A DNA stretch of 64,000 nucleotides from Flavobacterium sp. ACN2. Its GTDB lineage: Bacteria; Bacteroidota; Bacteroidia; Flavobacteriales; Flavobacteriaceae. Shown here piece after piece: positions 26,798 through 36,108 of this stretch (the first letter of the stretch is position 1; every line of letters starts with the position of its first letter). The position numbers and the translations under genes are program-made. A model generated the notes under the pieces. The model had not been told where the DNA came from and did not search any database. It saw nothing but the letters and a program-made list of their open reading frames with translations. The stretch lies in contig NZ_MRCM01000022.1 of NCBI RefSeq assembly GCF_002303885.1, forward strand, positions 1 to 64,000, read 5' to 3'.

Positions 26798-27745
26798 CTT
26801 TCTTTTTCGGGTTGCCATGTAGTTTTCTATGGCTTCTTTTGTGGTGTACCAATTTCGGCCTTCTTTGTAAGCGTCAATTTTTCCTGTTCTGGCCAATAAA
26901 CTGACATATTCTTGTCCATAAGGCGTATCAGGTTCACTAACTATGTTTTGAATCGATTGATAATCATAGCTGCTTCCAGGCATTGCACCCAGATAAATAT
27001 TGAGTGTTCTTTCTAGGGCTTGGCACATTAAAAGGGTTAGTTTCTGATAATTGCCATTATTTGCCTGATTGAGTGCTTCATAATATTTTTTTCTATCATT
27101 TTTAAGAATAATAGCCGGCGGAAAACCACATCGCATCAATAATAAATTCATACTCAATCGAACTGTGCGCCCATTTCCATCAAAAAAAGGATGAATCCAG
27201 ACGAGTTTATGATGATAAATTGTAGCGAGTTCAATATCGTTTAAACCTAACGGATTTGTATTGATAAACTCGATTAATTCATCTAAATAATCGGAGACTT
27301 TATTGGCATTTGGAGGCATAAAATTGGCTCCTGAAATTCGAACTCCTCCATTGCGAATTCTACCAGCAAAATCTTCTTCGATAGAACGCATCACCAAACC
27401 ATGAATGGAGAGAATATCTATACTTCTTAGCTTGTAATTCTCATCAACAATAGAGTAGAGGTAATCAATAGCTTTATCATGATTATGGGTTTCAAAATGT
27501 TCACGGAGCGATTTGCCTTTTATGGTGATTCCTTCTTGAATAACCATTTGGGTTTCTCTCAAACTAAGTGTGTTCCCTTCGATGCTATTTGAGTTGTAAG
27601 TCCATTCTAGCGAAAGACTTTCACGTATTTTGTTCAAAGCAATAGTAGGCAATGGTCTGCTGTTTTGCAGTTCTTGCCTTTTTTGGTACAATCGATCAAA
27701 AGTTGATTGAAATTCTTCTCTGTATGTCAGCTCAATATTAAACAT
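26792..27745 (-). CDS. Fic family protein (probable AMP-transferase) with inhibitory helix
   Basis: 317 residues. Fic enzymes transfer AMP, or other nucleotide moieties, to hydroxyl side chains of target proteins. The catalytic motif HPFFDGNGRT starts at H185 and is intact (HxFx(D/E)GNGRxxR). The inhibitory motif (S/T)xxxE(G/N) appears N-terminally as SIEGN (about 54-58), placing this in the class where the inhibitory helix is in the same chain before the Fic core. The C-terminal part ends in a winged-helix-like segment (LARTGKIDAYKEGRNWYTTKEA). No toxin-antitoxin partner is adjacent. Its -7 box lies only 7 bases upstream of the ATG. Confidence 0.92.
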   Translation of the reverse strand: MFNIELTYREEFQSTFDRLYQKRQELQNSRPLPTIALNKIRESLSLEWTYNSNSIEGNTLSLRETQMVIQEGITIKGKSLREHFETHNHDKAIDYLYSIVDENYKLRSIDILSIHGLVMRSIEEDFAGRIRNGGVRISGANFMPPNANKVSDYLDELIEFINTNPLGLNDIELATIYHHKLVWIHPFFDGNGRTVRLSMNLLLMRCGFPPAIILKNDRKKYYEALNQANNGNYQKLTLLMCQALERTLNIYLGAMPGSSYDYQSIQNIVSEPDTPYGQEYVSLLARTGKIDAYKEGRNWYTTKEAIENYMATRKRKR

Positions 27746-27752
27746 AATCCTA

Positions 27753-27760
27753 CAAAGGTA
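27753..27760 (-). promoter_or_regulatory. TAnnTTTG -7 box of the Fic gene
   Basis: Plus-strand CAAAGGTA reads TACCTTTG on the minus strand. It ends 7 bases from the ATG, so the mRNA would be leaderless or nearly so. Confidence 0.5.
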
Positions 27761-27808
27761 CTTCTTAATATTGGATAATAAAAATTTTTAACGTATCCGA
27801 TATTAAGG

Positions 27809-29593
27809 CTATTCAATGGTCATAGAACGGAGTTTTGTTCTATAAGCTTCAAGCGCTATCGATTTGGAAATAAATCCGTGATATTTTCCATCTCTTAAAA
27901 CAGGAAGAAAAGCAGATTTTGAGGTTTCAAATTTACGCATTACAATTTCCATGCTGTCGAGTGTAGAAATTGTGGCAGAAGGCGCTTTCATTACATCTCT
28001 AATGAAAGTATACTTTACACGGTAAGAGTTAAATATAATTTCTCGAATATCATTAAAATGAACTACTCCGACCAAATCTTTCTCATTGTTTACAACCGCA
28101 AAAACAACTTGATTAGAGTGTGAAATCAGGTCTACTAATTTACTTAGGTTTTCATCTGGATGAACGGTTAAGTAATCGCACTGAATGATCGTTTCAATTT
28201 CTAAAGTGGATAAAATATTAGAATCTTTATTGCTTGTAAAAGCATGTCCTTTTTTAGCCAATCCTTTTACGTCAAGCGAATACTTTTCATAACGCTTAGA
28301 AATAGCAAAACTGATGGATGAAACCATCATAAGCGGAATCATTAATCCGTAACCTCCTGTAATTTCTGCGATTAAGAAAATAGCCGTAAGCGGAGCATGA
28401 AATAAACCGCTCAAAATTCCGGCCATTCCGACCATTGTAAAATTACTGATAGGAAGTTTAGATAAGCCAATCATCGTAACCAATTTAGAAAAGAAATAGC
28501 CTAAATAAGATCCTAGAAAAAGAGAAGGAGCAAAGTTTCCTCCATTTCCACCGCTTCCAAGAGTTAGTCCCGAAGCAAAAACTTTAACCATTGCTGTTGC
28601 CCCAACAAATAAAAGTAAAACCCATTGGTTATTTCTGAAATCGGCAAACAAAGTATTATCTAATAAAAGTCCCGGATCTGCATCAGATAATGTTTTAATG
28701 CTTTCGTAACCCTCACCAAATAGTGTTGGGAAAATAAAAATTAGTAACGCTAATAACGATGAACCAATCAAAGCTTTTTTGTATGGATTAATTTGCTGTT
28801 TGGCAAAATAATGCTCTACTTTCTGGAAATTTCTAGAGTAATAAATAGCGACCAATCCCGTAAGAACGCCTAAGAGAACATAGAATGGAATATTATGATA
28901 ATCGAATGTTTCTTGTTTTTTGAAGCTTAATAAAATGCTTTCGTCCAAAACAATCGCAGAAACCAATGCGCCTGTCGCAGCAGAAATCATAATTGGCGTA
29001 AAGGCAGAAATACTAACATCTACTAATAAAACTTCGATCGCAAAAAGAACTCCGGCTATTGGTGCGTTAAATGCGGCAGCAATTCCGGCCGCAACGCCAC
29101 AGCCAATTAACAATGTCCTGTCTTTGTATTGTAACTTATAGTTTTGGGCAAAATTAGAGCCAAAAGCGGCTCCTGTTATCACAATCGGACTCTCTAAACC
29201 AGCAGAACCTCCTAAACCAACCGTTAACGAACTAGTAACAATCTGGGCATACATCTGCTTTTTCGGAATAATACTGGCTTTTTTGGCAACCGCATAAAGT
29301 ATTTGTGAAGTTCCTTTCTGAATACTTCCGTTAAGAACTTTATTTACAACAAAAACCGTTAGTGTAATACCAATAATAGGCAAAATACTATTGATGAAAC
29401 TCAATTTTAGAATCCCGTTGATGTAAGTTGCAAAAGAAAAAACGCTGTGTGCAAATGTTTTAAGAACAATTACCGCAAACGCGCACGAGATTCCTGTTAA
29501 TACACTGGATAAAAAAAGAAATTGTTTTGGTGTCATTAAAGATTGAGCCAAAGCAATTATACTTTCAAGTCGTCTGAAATATTTTTTTATCAT
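27809..29593 (-). CDS. ClC-type chloride channel/transporter with CBS domains
   Basis: 594 residues. The ClC core spans about residues 20-430 and shows the GGSAGLESPIVITGAAF segment (the gating Glu of the G(K/R)EGP motif, here LESP), GIAAAFNAPIAGVLFAIE and the anion-selectivity motif GSGGNGGNFAPSLFLG. Two CBS domains follow, about residues 450-500 and 520-580, which sense ligands or ionic strength in this family. A ClC protein exchanges Cl- for H+ or conducts Cl-; which applies here cannot be read with confidence. Monocistronic with its own -7 box. Confidence 0.93.
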   Translation of the reverse strand: MIKKYFRRLESIIALAQSLMTPKQFLFLSSVLTGISCAFAVIVLKTFAHSVFSFATYINGILKLSFINSILPIIGITLTVFVVNKVLNGSIQKGTSQILYAVAKKASIIPKKQMYAQIVTSSLTVGLGGSAGLESPIVITGAAFGSNFAQNYKLQYKDRTLLIGCGVAAGIAAAFNAPIAGVLFAIEVLLVDVSISAFTPIMISAATGALVSAIVLDESILLSFKKQETFDYHNIPFYVLLGVLTGLVAIYYSRNFQKVEHYFAKQQINPYKKALIGSSLLALLIFIFPTLFGEGYESIKTLSDADPGLLLDNTLFADFRNNQWVLLLFVGATAMVKVFASGLTLGSGGNGGNFAPSLFLGSYLGYFFSKLVTMIGLSKLPISNFTMVGMAGILSGLFHAPLTAIFLIAEITGGYGLMIPLMMVSSISFAISKRYEKYSLDVKGLAKKGHAFTSNKDSNILSTLEIETIIQCDYLTVHPDENLSKLVDLISHSNQVVFAVVNNEKDLVGVVHFNDIREIIFNSYRVKYTFIRDVMKAPSATISTLDSMEIVMRKFETSKSAFLPVLRDGKYHGFISKSIALEAYRTKLRSMTIE

Positions 29594-29618
29594 TATGTTT
29601 TAAAAATTATCGATCTTA

Positions 29619-29626
29619 CAAAATTA
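29619..29626 (-). promoter_or_regulatory. TAnnTTTG -7 box of the ClC gene
   Basis: Plus-strand CAAAATTA reads TAATTTTG on the minus strand, 25 bases upstream of the ATG. Confidence 0.5.
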
Positions 29627-29667
29627 GATTTTAATCTTGTTTAAAAAAAATAAAATCAAGAATCACT

Positions 29668-31356
29668 TTAAAAACCAACCGCTGTGTCGTCTCCTCTAAA
29701 ATCTGCTCCTCCTTCTAATCTATTGTCAGGTAAGACCAAAATGGCATCTACTTTTCCGATAATTGGAGTTGGCTTTTCGTTGATAATGTAACTCTTAGCT
29801 TTTAGTTTTTCTATAGTTTTCGTTTCAAAAGTATTAGGTTCGAAAGTGATTAAATCGGGTAGCCATTGATGATGAAAACGTGGAGCATTTACCGCTTCCT
29901 GCATGCTTAATTTGTATTCGTAAACATTTAAAATCGTTTGCAAAACAGAAGTAATAATGGTAGAACCACCTGGAGTTCCCACAACCATAAAAAGTTTTCC
30001 GTCTTTTTCTACAATTGTTGGGGTCATAGAGCTTAACATGCGTTTTTGCGGTGCAATGCTGTTGGCTTCATTTCCAACCAAACCAAACATATTTGGAGAT
30101 CCAGGTTTGGCACTAAAATCATCCATTTCATTATTCAAAAAGAAACCTAATTCGTCACAGTAATATTTAGAACCATAACCATCATTTAAAGTGGTTGTAG
30201 CTGCAATTGCGTTTCCGAATTGGTCTACAATAGAGTAATGTGTAGTTTCTGTGCTTTCGGCATAATTTACTTTTCCTTCTTTAATTTCGGTAGACAAAGT
30301 TGCTTTTTCAGGATTAAAACTTGCCATTCTTTCGCGCAGATAGTTTGCGTCTAACAATTCTTTCATCGGAATTTTTACAAAATCAGGATCGCCTAAAAAG
30401 TAACTTCTGTCTGCATAGGCTCTTCTTTCGGCTTCAACAATAACCTGAATAGCGTCGGGAGAATTATGTCCCATTTTTGCTAAATCGTAAGGCTCAAGCA
30501 TTTTTAAGATTTGCGCCAGACAAATTCCGCCACTGCTTGGAGGAGACATTGAGATGATTTTCAAATCTTTATAAGTAAACTGAAGCGGCTTTCTCCATTT
30601 TGCCTCATATTTGGCTAAATCTTGCATCGTGATAATACCGCCTTTTTTCTGAAGATAATTGACTAAGATTTTTGCAGTTTCGCCTTTGTAGAATTCATTT
30701 CTTCCTTTTTTCTGAATTCTTTTTAAAGTTTTGGCTAAAGCTAAGTATTTGATCGTGTCATTTTCTTTGAAATTGCCTGATACAAGTGAATTTTCGCCGT
30801 TAATTTTTACAATGCTTTCATGATAATCTTTTATACTTTTCTCTTGCTTTTTGGTTACTACAACACCTCTTTCTGCTAAAGCGATAACAGGCTCTAGAAT
30901 TTTAGAAATAGGCATTGTTCCATATTTTTTATGTACGGCAAAAACGCCTGCAATAGTTCCAGGAACACCAATAGCAAGAGCTGTTTGTGTGCTTTTTCCT
31001 TTTATAACATTTCCTTCACTATCCAAAAACATATCTTTTGTGGCAGCAAGTGGTGCTTTTTCTCGATAATCCAACGAACCCACTTCACCATTTGCTTTTC
31101 TGTAAACCATAAATCCGCCACCGCCTATATTTCCTGCAAACGGAAAAGCAACTGCAAGAGCCAATTCTGTCCCGACCATCGCATCAAAAGCATTTCCTCC
31201 TTTTTTCATAATGTCGGCACCAATTTTTGAAGCTTCTTCACGAGCAGAAACGACCATTGCTTTTGTAACAACCAATCCTGTTGGTTTTGGAAGAGCTTCT
31301 TGTGCGTTGCTGCTATTTAAATATAAAAGGGCGATTAAAAGTGTAATTTTTTTCAT
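29668..31356 (-). CDS. ggt: Gamma-glutamyltransferase
   Basis: 562 residues from the ATG at 31356 (a TTG two codons earlier is rejected because the signal peptide starts at this ATG). Signal peptide MKKITLLIALLYLNSSNAQ. GGT cleaves the gamma-glutamyl bond of glutathione in the periplasm. The proenzyme cuts itself to expose the catalytic Thr, and the cleavage region ETTHYSIVDQFGNAIA contains it (TTHYS). Also present: GGGGFMVYR-type segment GNIGGGGFMVYR, SSGGICLAQIL, LSSMTPTIV and the C-terminal GTPGGSTIITSVLQT. An ACP-phosphodiesterase-like gene lies 21 bases upstream on the same strand. Confidence 0.95.
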   Translation of the reverse strand: MKKITLLIALLYLNSSNAQEALPKPTGLVVTKAMVVSAREEASKIGADIMKKGGNAFDAMVGTELALAVAFPFAGNIGGGGFMVYRKANGEVGSLDYREKAPLAATKDMFLDSEGNVIKGKSTQTALAIGVPGTIAGVFAVHKKYGTMPISKILEPVIALAERGVVVTKKQEKSIKDYHESIVKINGENSLVSGNFKENDTIKYLALAKTLKRIQKKGRNEFYKGETAKILVNYLQKKGGIITMQDLAKYEAKWRKPLQFTYKDLKIISMSPPSSGGICLAQILKMLEPYDLAKMGHNSPDAIQVIVEAERRAYADRSYFLGDPDFVKIPMKELLDANYLRERMASFNPEKATLSTEIKEGKVNYAESTETTHYSIVDQFGNAIAATTTLNDGYGSKYYCDELGFFLNNEMDDFSAKPGSPNMFGLVGNEANSIAPQKRMLSSMTPTIVEKDGKLFMVVGTPGGSTIITSVLQTILNVYEYKLSMQEAVNAPRFHHQWLPDLITFEPNTFETKTIEKLKAKSYIINEKPTPIIGKVDAILVLPDNRLEGGADFRGDDTAVGF

Positions 31357-31377
31357 GTGCAATAAAATTAAATTGGG

Positions 31378-31962
31378 CTAAAGAGAAAGCAGTTTTTCTT
31401 TGGCTTTTACTCTCATTTCTTCAAAGAAAAGGGTAAATTCTTCTTCAAATTCATCATAAAACTCAATAAGTTCTTCAACAGCAAATTGCATTTGAGAAAT
31501 GTTTTTCGACCTTCTGTCCATTTGCGTCAAAATATGCTGAATTCCTTCTGTTGTACGATAACTTACCAACCAGTTTCTTTCGATCATGTATGGCATTAAA
31601 CCTTGTGTTTTTTCGGTTAAAATCTCGTAATTATCATGCAAAGAATGATAAAATCGTTTTACAAAAAGTTCCAATTCCTCATCCGAATATTTTGTCCAGT
31701 TTTTGGCCAAAAAATGATCATAAACAATATCGACAATTACGCCGGCATAATGATGGTATCTGTCATGAAGACGTTTGGTGCTGGTTCTAAAAATATCGTG
31801 AGAATCGGTATAGGTATCTATGAATCGGTGCAGTAAAATTCCTTTTTGCACATCTTCAGGAAAATGTTCAAATTGTTTTCCGCGAATTCCGTCAGCCATA
31901 AAATTCCCTATTTTAATCAGATCATTTTCTCCAGAAAGGTATATGTGGGCTAAGAAATTCAT
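31378..31962 (-). CDS. AcpH-like (DUF479) acyl carrier protein phosphodiesterase family protein
   Basis: 194 residues from the ATG at 31962; the in-frame TTG at 31980 only adds residues before the family start MNFLAHIYLSG. Members remove the 4'-phosphopantetheine from acyl carrier protein (AcpH), and are helical cytoplasmic proteins. Visible family pattern: MNFLAHIYLSGEND, GNFMADGIRGKQF, LHRFIDTYTDSHD, RYHHYAGVIVDIVYDHFLA. These match the HD-domain-like metal site spacing. The neighbouring ggt gene follows after 21 bases; no functional link is obvious. The exact substrate in Bacteroidota is not established. Confidence 0.88.
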   Translation of the reverse strand: MNFLAHIYLSGENDLIKIGNFMADGIRGKQFEHFPEDVQKGILLHRFIDTYTDSHDIFRTSTKRLHDRYHHYAGVIVDIVYDHFLAKNWTKYSDEELELFVKRFYHSLHDNYEILTEKTQGLMPYMIERNWLVSYRTTEGIQHILTQMDRRSKNISQMQFAVEELIEFYDEFEEEFTLFFEEMRVKAKEKLLSL

Positions 31963-31979
31963 TTTTTTGAAAGTTGCCA

Positions 31980-32110
31980 AGAACCTTAGAGACTAAGATT
32001 CTGAGTTATTTTAGTAAATGTATAAAAACTTTTTTAAATCATTTTGTTATAAAAATAACGAGAAATAAGTAGTTTCTTATAGATTAAATTTAAATTCTTA
32101 GAGACTTAGC
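31980..32110. repeat. Repeated CTTAGAGACT-type motifs in an intergenic gap
   Basis: CTTAGAGACTAAG near 31983-31995 and CTTAGAGACTTAG near 32097-32110 recur about 115 bases apart in direct orientation, with related sequence around them. This resembles degraded repetitive DNA between divergent genes. Confidence 0.4.
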
Positions 32111-32134
32111 GCCTTAGTAACTCGGTAACTTTTT

Positions 32135-32142
32135 TATATTTG
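32135..32142 (+). promoter_or_regulatory. TAnnTTTG -7 box of glmM
   Basis: TATATTTG is a perfect consensus, 27 bases upstream of the ATG. Confidence 0.55.
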
Positions 32143-32169
32143 TAAAAAAAATAACCCTAACTCACAAAA

Positions 32170-33558
32170 ATGACTCTAATAAAATCTATTTCTGGAATCC
32201 GTGGAACGATCGGAGGAAAAGTGGGAGACAATCTAACTCCTGTTGATGCAGTGAAATTTGCCTCGGCGTACGGAACTTTCTTAAAAAATAATATTGCTAA
32301 AGATAAATTGACAGTTGTAATTGGCCGCGACGCAAGAATTTCTGGACCAATGATTCATAATTTAGTAGTGAATACTTTAATTGGTTTAGGAATCGATGTT
32401 ATCGATCTTGGACTTTCTACAACGCCAACTGTTGAAGTGGCGGTTCCTTTAGAAAAGGCTGACGGAGGAATTATTTTAACAGCATCTCACAATCCAAAAC
32501 AATGGAATGCTTTGAAATTATTAAATGCAAAAGGAGAATTTTTAAGTGGCGCTGACGGTGCAAAAATTCTTGAAATTGCTGAAGCTGAAGCTTTCGACTT
32601 TTCTGATGTGGATAGTTTAGGTGAAGTTATTTCTAATGATGCGTATATGGATATTCATATCGATGAAGTTTTAAACTTGCCATTGGTTGATATCGAAGTA
32701 GTTAAAGAAGCTAAATTTAAAGTGGTTGTAGATGGTGTAAATTCATCTGGAGGAATTATCATTCCGAAATTGCTAAAATTAATGGGCGTTGAAGTGGTAG
32801 AATTATACTGCGAACCAAACGGACATTTTCCTCATAACCCAGAACCATTAAAAGAACATTTAACTGATATTTCTGAGCTTGTTGTAAAAGAAAAAGCTGA
32901 TTTTGGTATCGTAGTAGATCCAGATGTTGATCGTTTGGCTTTTATTAGCGAAGACGGAGAAATGTTTGGAGAAGAATATACGTTGGTTGCTTGTGCAGAT
33001 TACGTTTTGAGCAAAACTCCAGGAAATACCGTTTCTAATATGTCATCTTCTCGTGCTTTAAGAGATGTTACTAAAGCCCACGGCGGAAGTTACGAAGCAA
33101 GTGCAGTAGGAGAGGTGAATGTAGTTGAATTAATGAAGAAAAATAACGCAATAATTGGTGGTGAAGGTAACGGTGGAATCATCTATCCTGAATTGCACTA
33201 CGGACGTGATAGTCTGGTAGGAGTTGCTTTGTTTTTAACGCATTTAGCAAACAAAAAAATGCCAGTTTCTGCTTTGAGAGCTTCTTATCCAGAATACTAC
33301 ATGAGTAAAAATAAAATCGAATTGACACCACAAATTGATGTTGATGCGATTTTATCTCAAATGACAGAAAAATATAAAAATGAAGATATCTCGACAATTG
33401 ACGGTGTAAAAATTGATTTTGCTACTGAATGGGTTCATTTAAGAAAATCAAACACAGAGCCAATTATTCGTATTTATACTGAAGCGCCTTCTCAAGATGC
33501 TGCAGATAAATTAGCACTTCGAATTATTGATGAAATTAAAGTAATTGCTGGAATCTAA
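32170..33558 (+). CDS. glmM: Phosphoglucosamine mutase
   Basis: 462 residues. It isomerises glucosamine-6-phosphate to glucosamine-1-phosphate on the way to UDP-GlcNAc, needed for peptidoglycan and LPS. Key features: the active-site loop TASHNPKQWNALKLL with the phosphoserine at about S106, metal loop DPDVDRLAF, sugar-binding GEGNGGI, and C-terminal phosphate-binding RKSNTEPIIRIYTEA. The Bacteroidota enzyme is often annotated phosphoglucosamine or phosphomannomutase, since the motif set does not separate the two. A terminator hairpin lies downstream, ending at the convergent acyltransferase gene. Confidence 0.9.
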   Translation: MTLIKSISGIRGTIGGKVGDNLTPVDAVKFASAYGTFLKNNIAKDKLTVVIGRDARISGPMIHNLVVNTLIGLGIDVIDLGLSTTPTVEVAVPLEKADGGIILTASHNPKQWNALKLLNAKGEFLSGADGAKILEIAEAEAFDFSDVDSLGEVISNDAYMDIHIDEVLNLPLVDIEVVKEAKFKVVVDGVNSSGGIIIPKLLKLMGVEVVELYCEPNGHFPHNPEPLKEHLTDISELVVKEKADFGIVVDPDVDRLAFISEDGEMFGEEYTLVACADYVLSKTPGNTVSNMSSSRALRDVTKAHGGSYEASAVGEVNVVELMKKNNAIIGGEGNGGIIYPELHYGRDSLVGVALFLTHLANKKMPVSALRASYPEYYMSKNKIELTPQIDVDAILSQMTEKYKNEDISTIDGVKIDFATEWVHLRKSNTEPIIRIYTEAPSQDAADKLALRIIDEIKVIAGI

Positions 33559-33577
33559 GATTTTAGGTTTATTACAT

Positions 33578-33617
33578 AAAAAAGCCTCTTTTGAAACTTT
33601 CGAAAGAGGCTTTTTTT
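33578..33617. terminator. Bidirectional rho-independent terminator
   Basis: AAAAAAGCCTCTTT pairs with AAAGAGGCTTTTTT around an 8-12 base loop, with A and T runs at the ends. It separates the convergent glmM and acyltransferase genes. Confidence 0.9.
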
Positions 33618-33622
33618 ATTTT

Positions 33623-34495
33623 TTATTCAATACGGTGTTTCCATCTTTTGTGCGTCCACAAATAAAATTCTGGCGCTTCTAGAATCTGTTTTTCGACTTC
33701 TTTTAAATACATCTCTGTAATTTTAAAGTTTTCAAAATCTTTCGGATTATCGGCAAGAGGAATAAATGTAGCTTCATAATACCCTCTTCTAACTTTTTTA
33801 ACTTCTACAAATAGAACTGCCAAATCATATTTTTTTGCTAATGTTTCGGCGCCTGTGTGCACAGGAACTTCAACTCCCATAAATTTCATCGAATGAAAAA
33901 TCCTTTCCATTTTTGGCGATTGGTCGCTTGCTAAACCATACAGACTTAAAACACCTTCACGTTGGTTCTTTGCCATTGTTGGAATTGCTTTTCGGGTTTC
34001 GATCATCTCGGTATTGTATTTAGAACGGATTTTTCGAACCAATTTATCAAAATATGGATTAGCCAGTTTCTTATAAACAGCAACTCCTTGAAATCCAAGT
34101 TTGGGATTAATTGTTAAAAGCCATTCATAACTTGCATAATGCGAAGCCACAAGAATCACGCTTTTTCCTCTTTTAGCATAATCACGAACCAGATCAATAT
34201 TAGTGACATGAAATCTTCTTTCCATTTCTTCAGGAGACATGCTCATGGTTTTAATCATTTCCAAAAACATATCGCACATATGCTTGTAGAATTTATTTTC
34301 TATAACTTTTCTCTCGGCATCGCTCAAATGAGGTAAAGTAAGCGCAAGATTTTCGCGAACCACTTTTTTACGATATCCAATAACTCTATAAACCAAAAAA
34401 CAGACAAAATCTGAAAATAGGTAAAATATAGGAAAAGGAAGTATAGAGATAAGCCAAAGTAATGGGTAGGCTAAAATATAGACAAGAAACTGCAT
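33623..34495 (-). CDS. LpxL/HtrB-type lipid A acyltransferase
   Basis: 290 residues from the ATG at 34495. The TTG at 34513 lies on the -7 box, so it is rejected. Members transfer acyl chains to lipid A at the inner membrane. The N-terminal hydrophobic helix (about 3-32, YILAYPLLWLISILPFPIFY) is the membrane anchor. The catalytic motif HYASYEW has the family H-x4-acid form with Glu as the acid (HX4E). Further patterns: LYGLASDQSP and FHSMKFMGVEVPVHTGAE for the acyl-binding region. Which lipid A position is acylated cannot be told. Monocistronic. Confidence 0.9.
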   Translation of the reverse strand: MQFLVYILAYPLLWLISILPFPIFYLFSDFVCFLVYRVIGYRKKVVRENLALTLPHLSDAERKVIENKFYKHMCDMFLEMIKTMSMSPEEMERRFHVTNIDLVRDYAKRGKSVILVASHYASYEWLLTINPKLGFQGVAVYKKLANPYFDKLVRKIRSKYNTEMIETRKAIPTMAKNQREGVLSLYGLASDQSPKMERIFHSMKFMGVEVPVHTGAETLAKKYDLAVLFVEVKKVRRGYYEATFIPLADNPKDFENFKITEMYLKEVEKQILEAPEFYLWTHKRWKHRIE

Positions 34496-34510
34496 GTAAT
34501 TTTTTTTTGG

Positions 34511-34518
34511 CAAAGATA
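34511..34518 (-). promoter_or_regulatory. TAnnTTTG -7 box of the acyltransferase gene
   Basis: Plus-strand CAAAGATA reads TATCTTTG on the minus strand, 15 bases upstream of the ATG. Confidence 0.55.
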
Positions 34519-34615
34519 AATTAAAAATGATTATCGACTGCTATTTTGCATTCTTGCTAACTTATCTTTAAGAATGATTATATTTACAAATCATAATTCA
34601 CAATACTTATTACTT

Positions 34616-35254
34616 ATGAATATTATTTTAATAGCGATTATCATTGCGAACGTTGTTATTAGTTACAAAGGTTTTAACGATCTTTATTTTTTTAGAAAAT
34701 ACGAATTTCATGTCGGAAGCATTCGTTCAGGAGAACAGATTAGAATGCTGTCTTCTGGTTTTTTGCATGTAGACATGATGCATTTGATTTTTAATATGCT
34801 GACTTTGTATTTCTTTGCTCCTGTAGTTTTAAACTGGCTTGGTAATTTCTCTTTTATCTTGGTTTATTTTGGGAGTTTAATTTTTGGAAGTCTTCTAACC
34901 ATGCTATTTCATAAGAATGATTATAGCTATCGTGCCGTTGGTGCTTCTGGCGCTGTCACGGGAGTTTTATATTCCGCAATACTATTGCAGCCCGACATGA
35001 TGCTCGGAATATTTTTTGTGATTCCGATGCCGGCTTATATTTTCGGAATTGTGTATTTATTATACTCTATTTACGGAATGAAAGCCAAAAACGACAATAT
35101 TGGCCACACAGCACACTTTGGAGGTGCTATAGGAGGATATTTGATTACTTTGATCAAAATGCCATCACTTCTTACAGACCATACCCTAATGGTTATTCTT
35201 CTTGCGATTCCGATTTTGATACTTTTTGGAATGGCAAAATTGGGAAAACTGTAA
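34616..35254 (+). CDS. Rhomboid-family intramembrane serine protease
   Basis: 212 residues from the ATG at 34616; the ATG at 34574 (226 residues) is also possible but adds a polar segment before the first membrane helix. Rhomboids cleave membrane proteins within the bilayer. The active serine lies in VGASGAVTGVL (GxSG), and the catalytic histidine in GHTAHFGGAIGGYL, with about six hydrophobic segments. HVDMMHLIFNMLTLYFFAPV before it matches the conserved helix-2 His-Asn region. Substrate unknown. A SIMPL-family gene follows about 50 bases later on the same strand. Confidence 0.93.
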   Translation: MNIILIAIIIANVVISYKGFNDLYFFRKYEFHVGSIRSGEQIRMLSSGFLHVDMMHLIFNMLTLYFFAPVVLNWLGNFSFILVYFGSLIFGSLLTMLFHKNDYSYRAVGASGAVTGVLYSAILLQPDMMLGIFFVIPMPAYIFGIVYLLYSIYGMKAKNDNIGHTAHFGGAIGGYLITLIKMPSLLTDHTLMVILLAIPILILFGMAKLGKL

Positions 35255-35305
35255 TGCTGGCATAACTTTTGAAATGTCTTTTTTAAATATTAAAATTTAA
35301 CAAAA

Positions 35306-35998
35306 ATGAAAAAACTAGTATTATTTTTAACAATCATGTTTATGACTATGTCTTACGGCCAAGAAATCAAACAAGTACCTCTAATTAATGTTAATGGAGA
35401 AGGAAAAGTAAAAGTAGCACCTGATCAGGTTTGTATTTCAGCTTCGGTTGAAACAAAAGGGAATAATGCTAAAGACGTTAAAAAACAAAATGACGAAAAG
35501 ATGGATGCTGTTTTAAAATTCATCAAAAAAATGAATATCCCAACAGCAGATTTCAAAACAAAACAAGTAGCTCTTAATCCGCAGTACGATTATGAGAAAA
35601 AGAAAACTTCTTATAATGCTACACAAACAGTAGAAATCGTAGTGAAAGATTTGGCTAAATACGATGAGTTAATGGAAGGTTTGGTTCAGCAAGGAATTAA
35701 TAGAATCGATAAAGTTTCTTTTGAAACCTCTAAATTAGCACAATACGAGTCTGAAGCTAGAAAATTAGCGATGAAAGATGCTAAAACAAAAGCGGAAGAA
35801 TATGTGTCTGTTTTAGGACAAAAAGTGGGTAAAGCTTTTACAATTTCAGACAACTCTCAAATCTATCGTCCACAGCCAATGTATGCTGCTGCTATGAGAA
35901 TGAAAGAAGCAGACTCAATGGGAGCTTCAAACGAAACTCTTGCAATTGGCGAAATCGAAATTACAGCAAATGTTAGCGTAAGTTTTGTATTAGACTAA
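35306..35998 (+). CDS. SIMPL (DUF541) family secreted protein
   Basis: 230 residues. Signal peptide about 1-19 (ends MTMSYGQ). The SIMPL/DUF541 domain runs about residues 25-228 and shows INVNGEGKVKVAPDQVCISASVE at its start and the family pattern of long helices alternating with strands (KKQNDEKMDAVLKFIKKMNI; EARKLAMKDAKTKAEEYVSVLG). Periplasmic members related to E. coli YggE reduce oxidative stress, and others bind signalling proteins. The function here is not known. A terminator-like hairpin follows at 36021. Confidence 0.9.
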   Translation: MKKLVLFLTIMFMTMSYGQEIKQVPLINVNGEGKVKVAPDQVCISASVETKGNNAKDVKKQNDEKMDAVLKFIKKMNIPTADFKTKQVALNPQYDYEKKKTSYNATQTVEIVVKDLAKYDELMEGLVQQGINRIDKVSFETSKLAQYESEARKLAMKDAKTKAEEYVSVLGQKVGKAFTISDNSQIYRPQPMYAAAMRMKEADSMGASNETLAIGEIEITANVSVSFVLD

Positions 35999-36020
35999 AC
36001 GTTTATAAAATACCAATATT

Positions 36021-36062
36021 TAAAAATCCAAATTCCAATTCAAACTGGGATTTGGATTTTTT
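36021..36062. terminator. Rho-independent terminator
   Basis: AAAATCCAAATTCCA pairs with TGGGATTTGGATTTT (imperfect middle) followed by T run. It resembles the hairpin at 9776-9829. Confidence 0.7.
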
Positions 36063-36108
36063 CATTTTATTCAATTAGGCTTGGAATTTGGAATTTGAGT
36101 ATTAGAAT

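Noticed and set aside
31357..31362. Longer starts for ggt, uvrA, the acyltransferase, the orphan kinase, DUF3822 and the helicase
   Set aside because: The extensions begin at TTG or a weak start, and most of them lie on or upstream of a -7 box or a repeat. The ATG starts used here fit the signal peptides and family N-termini better.
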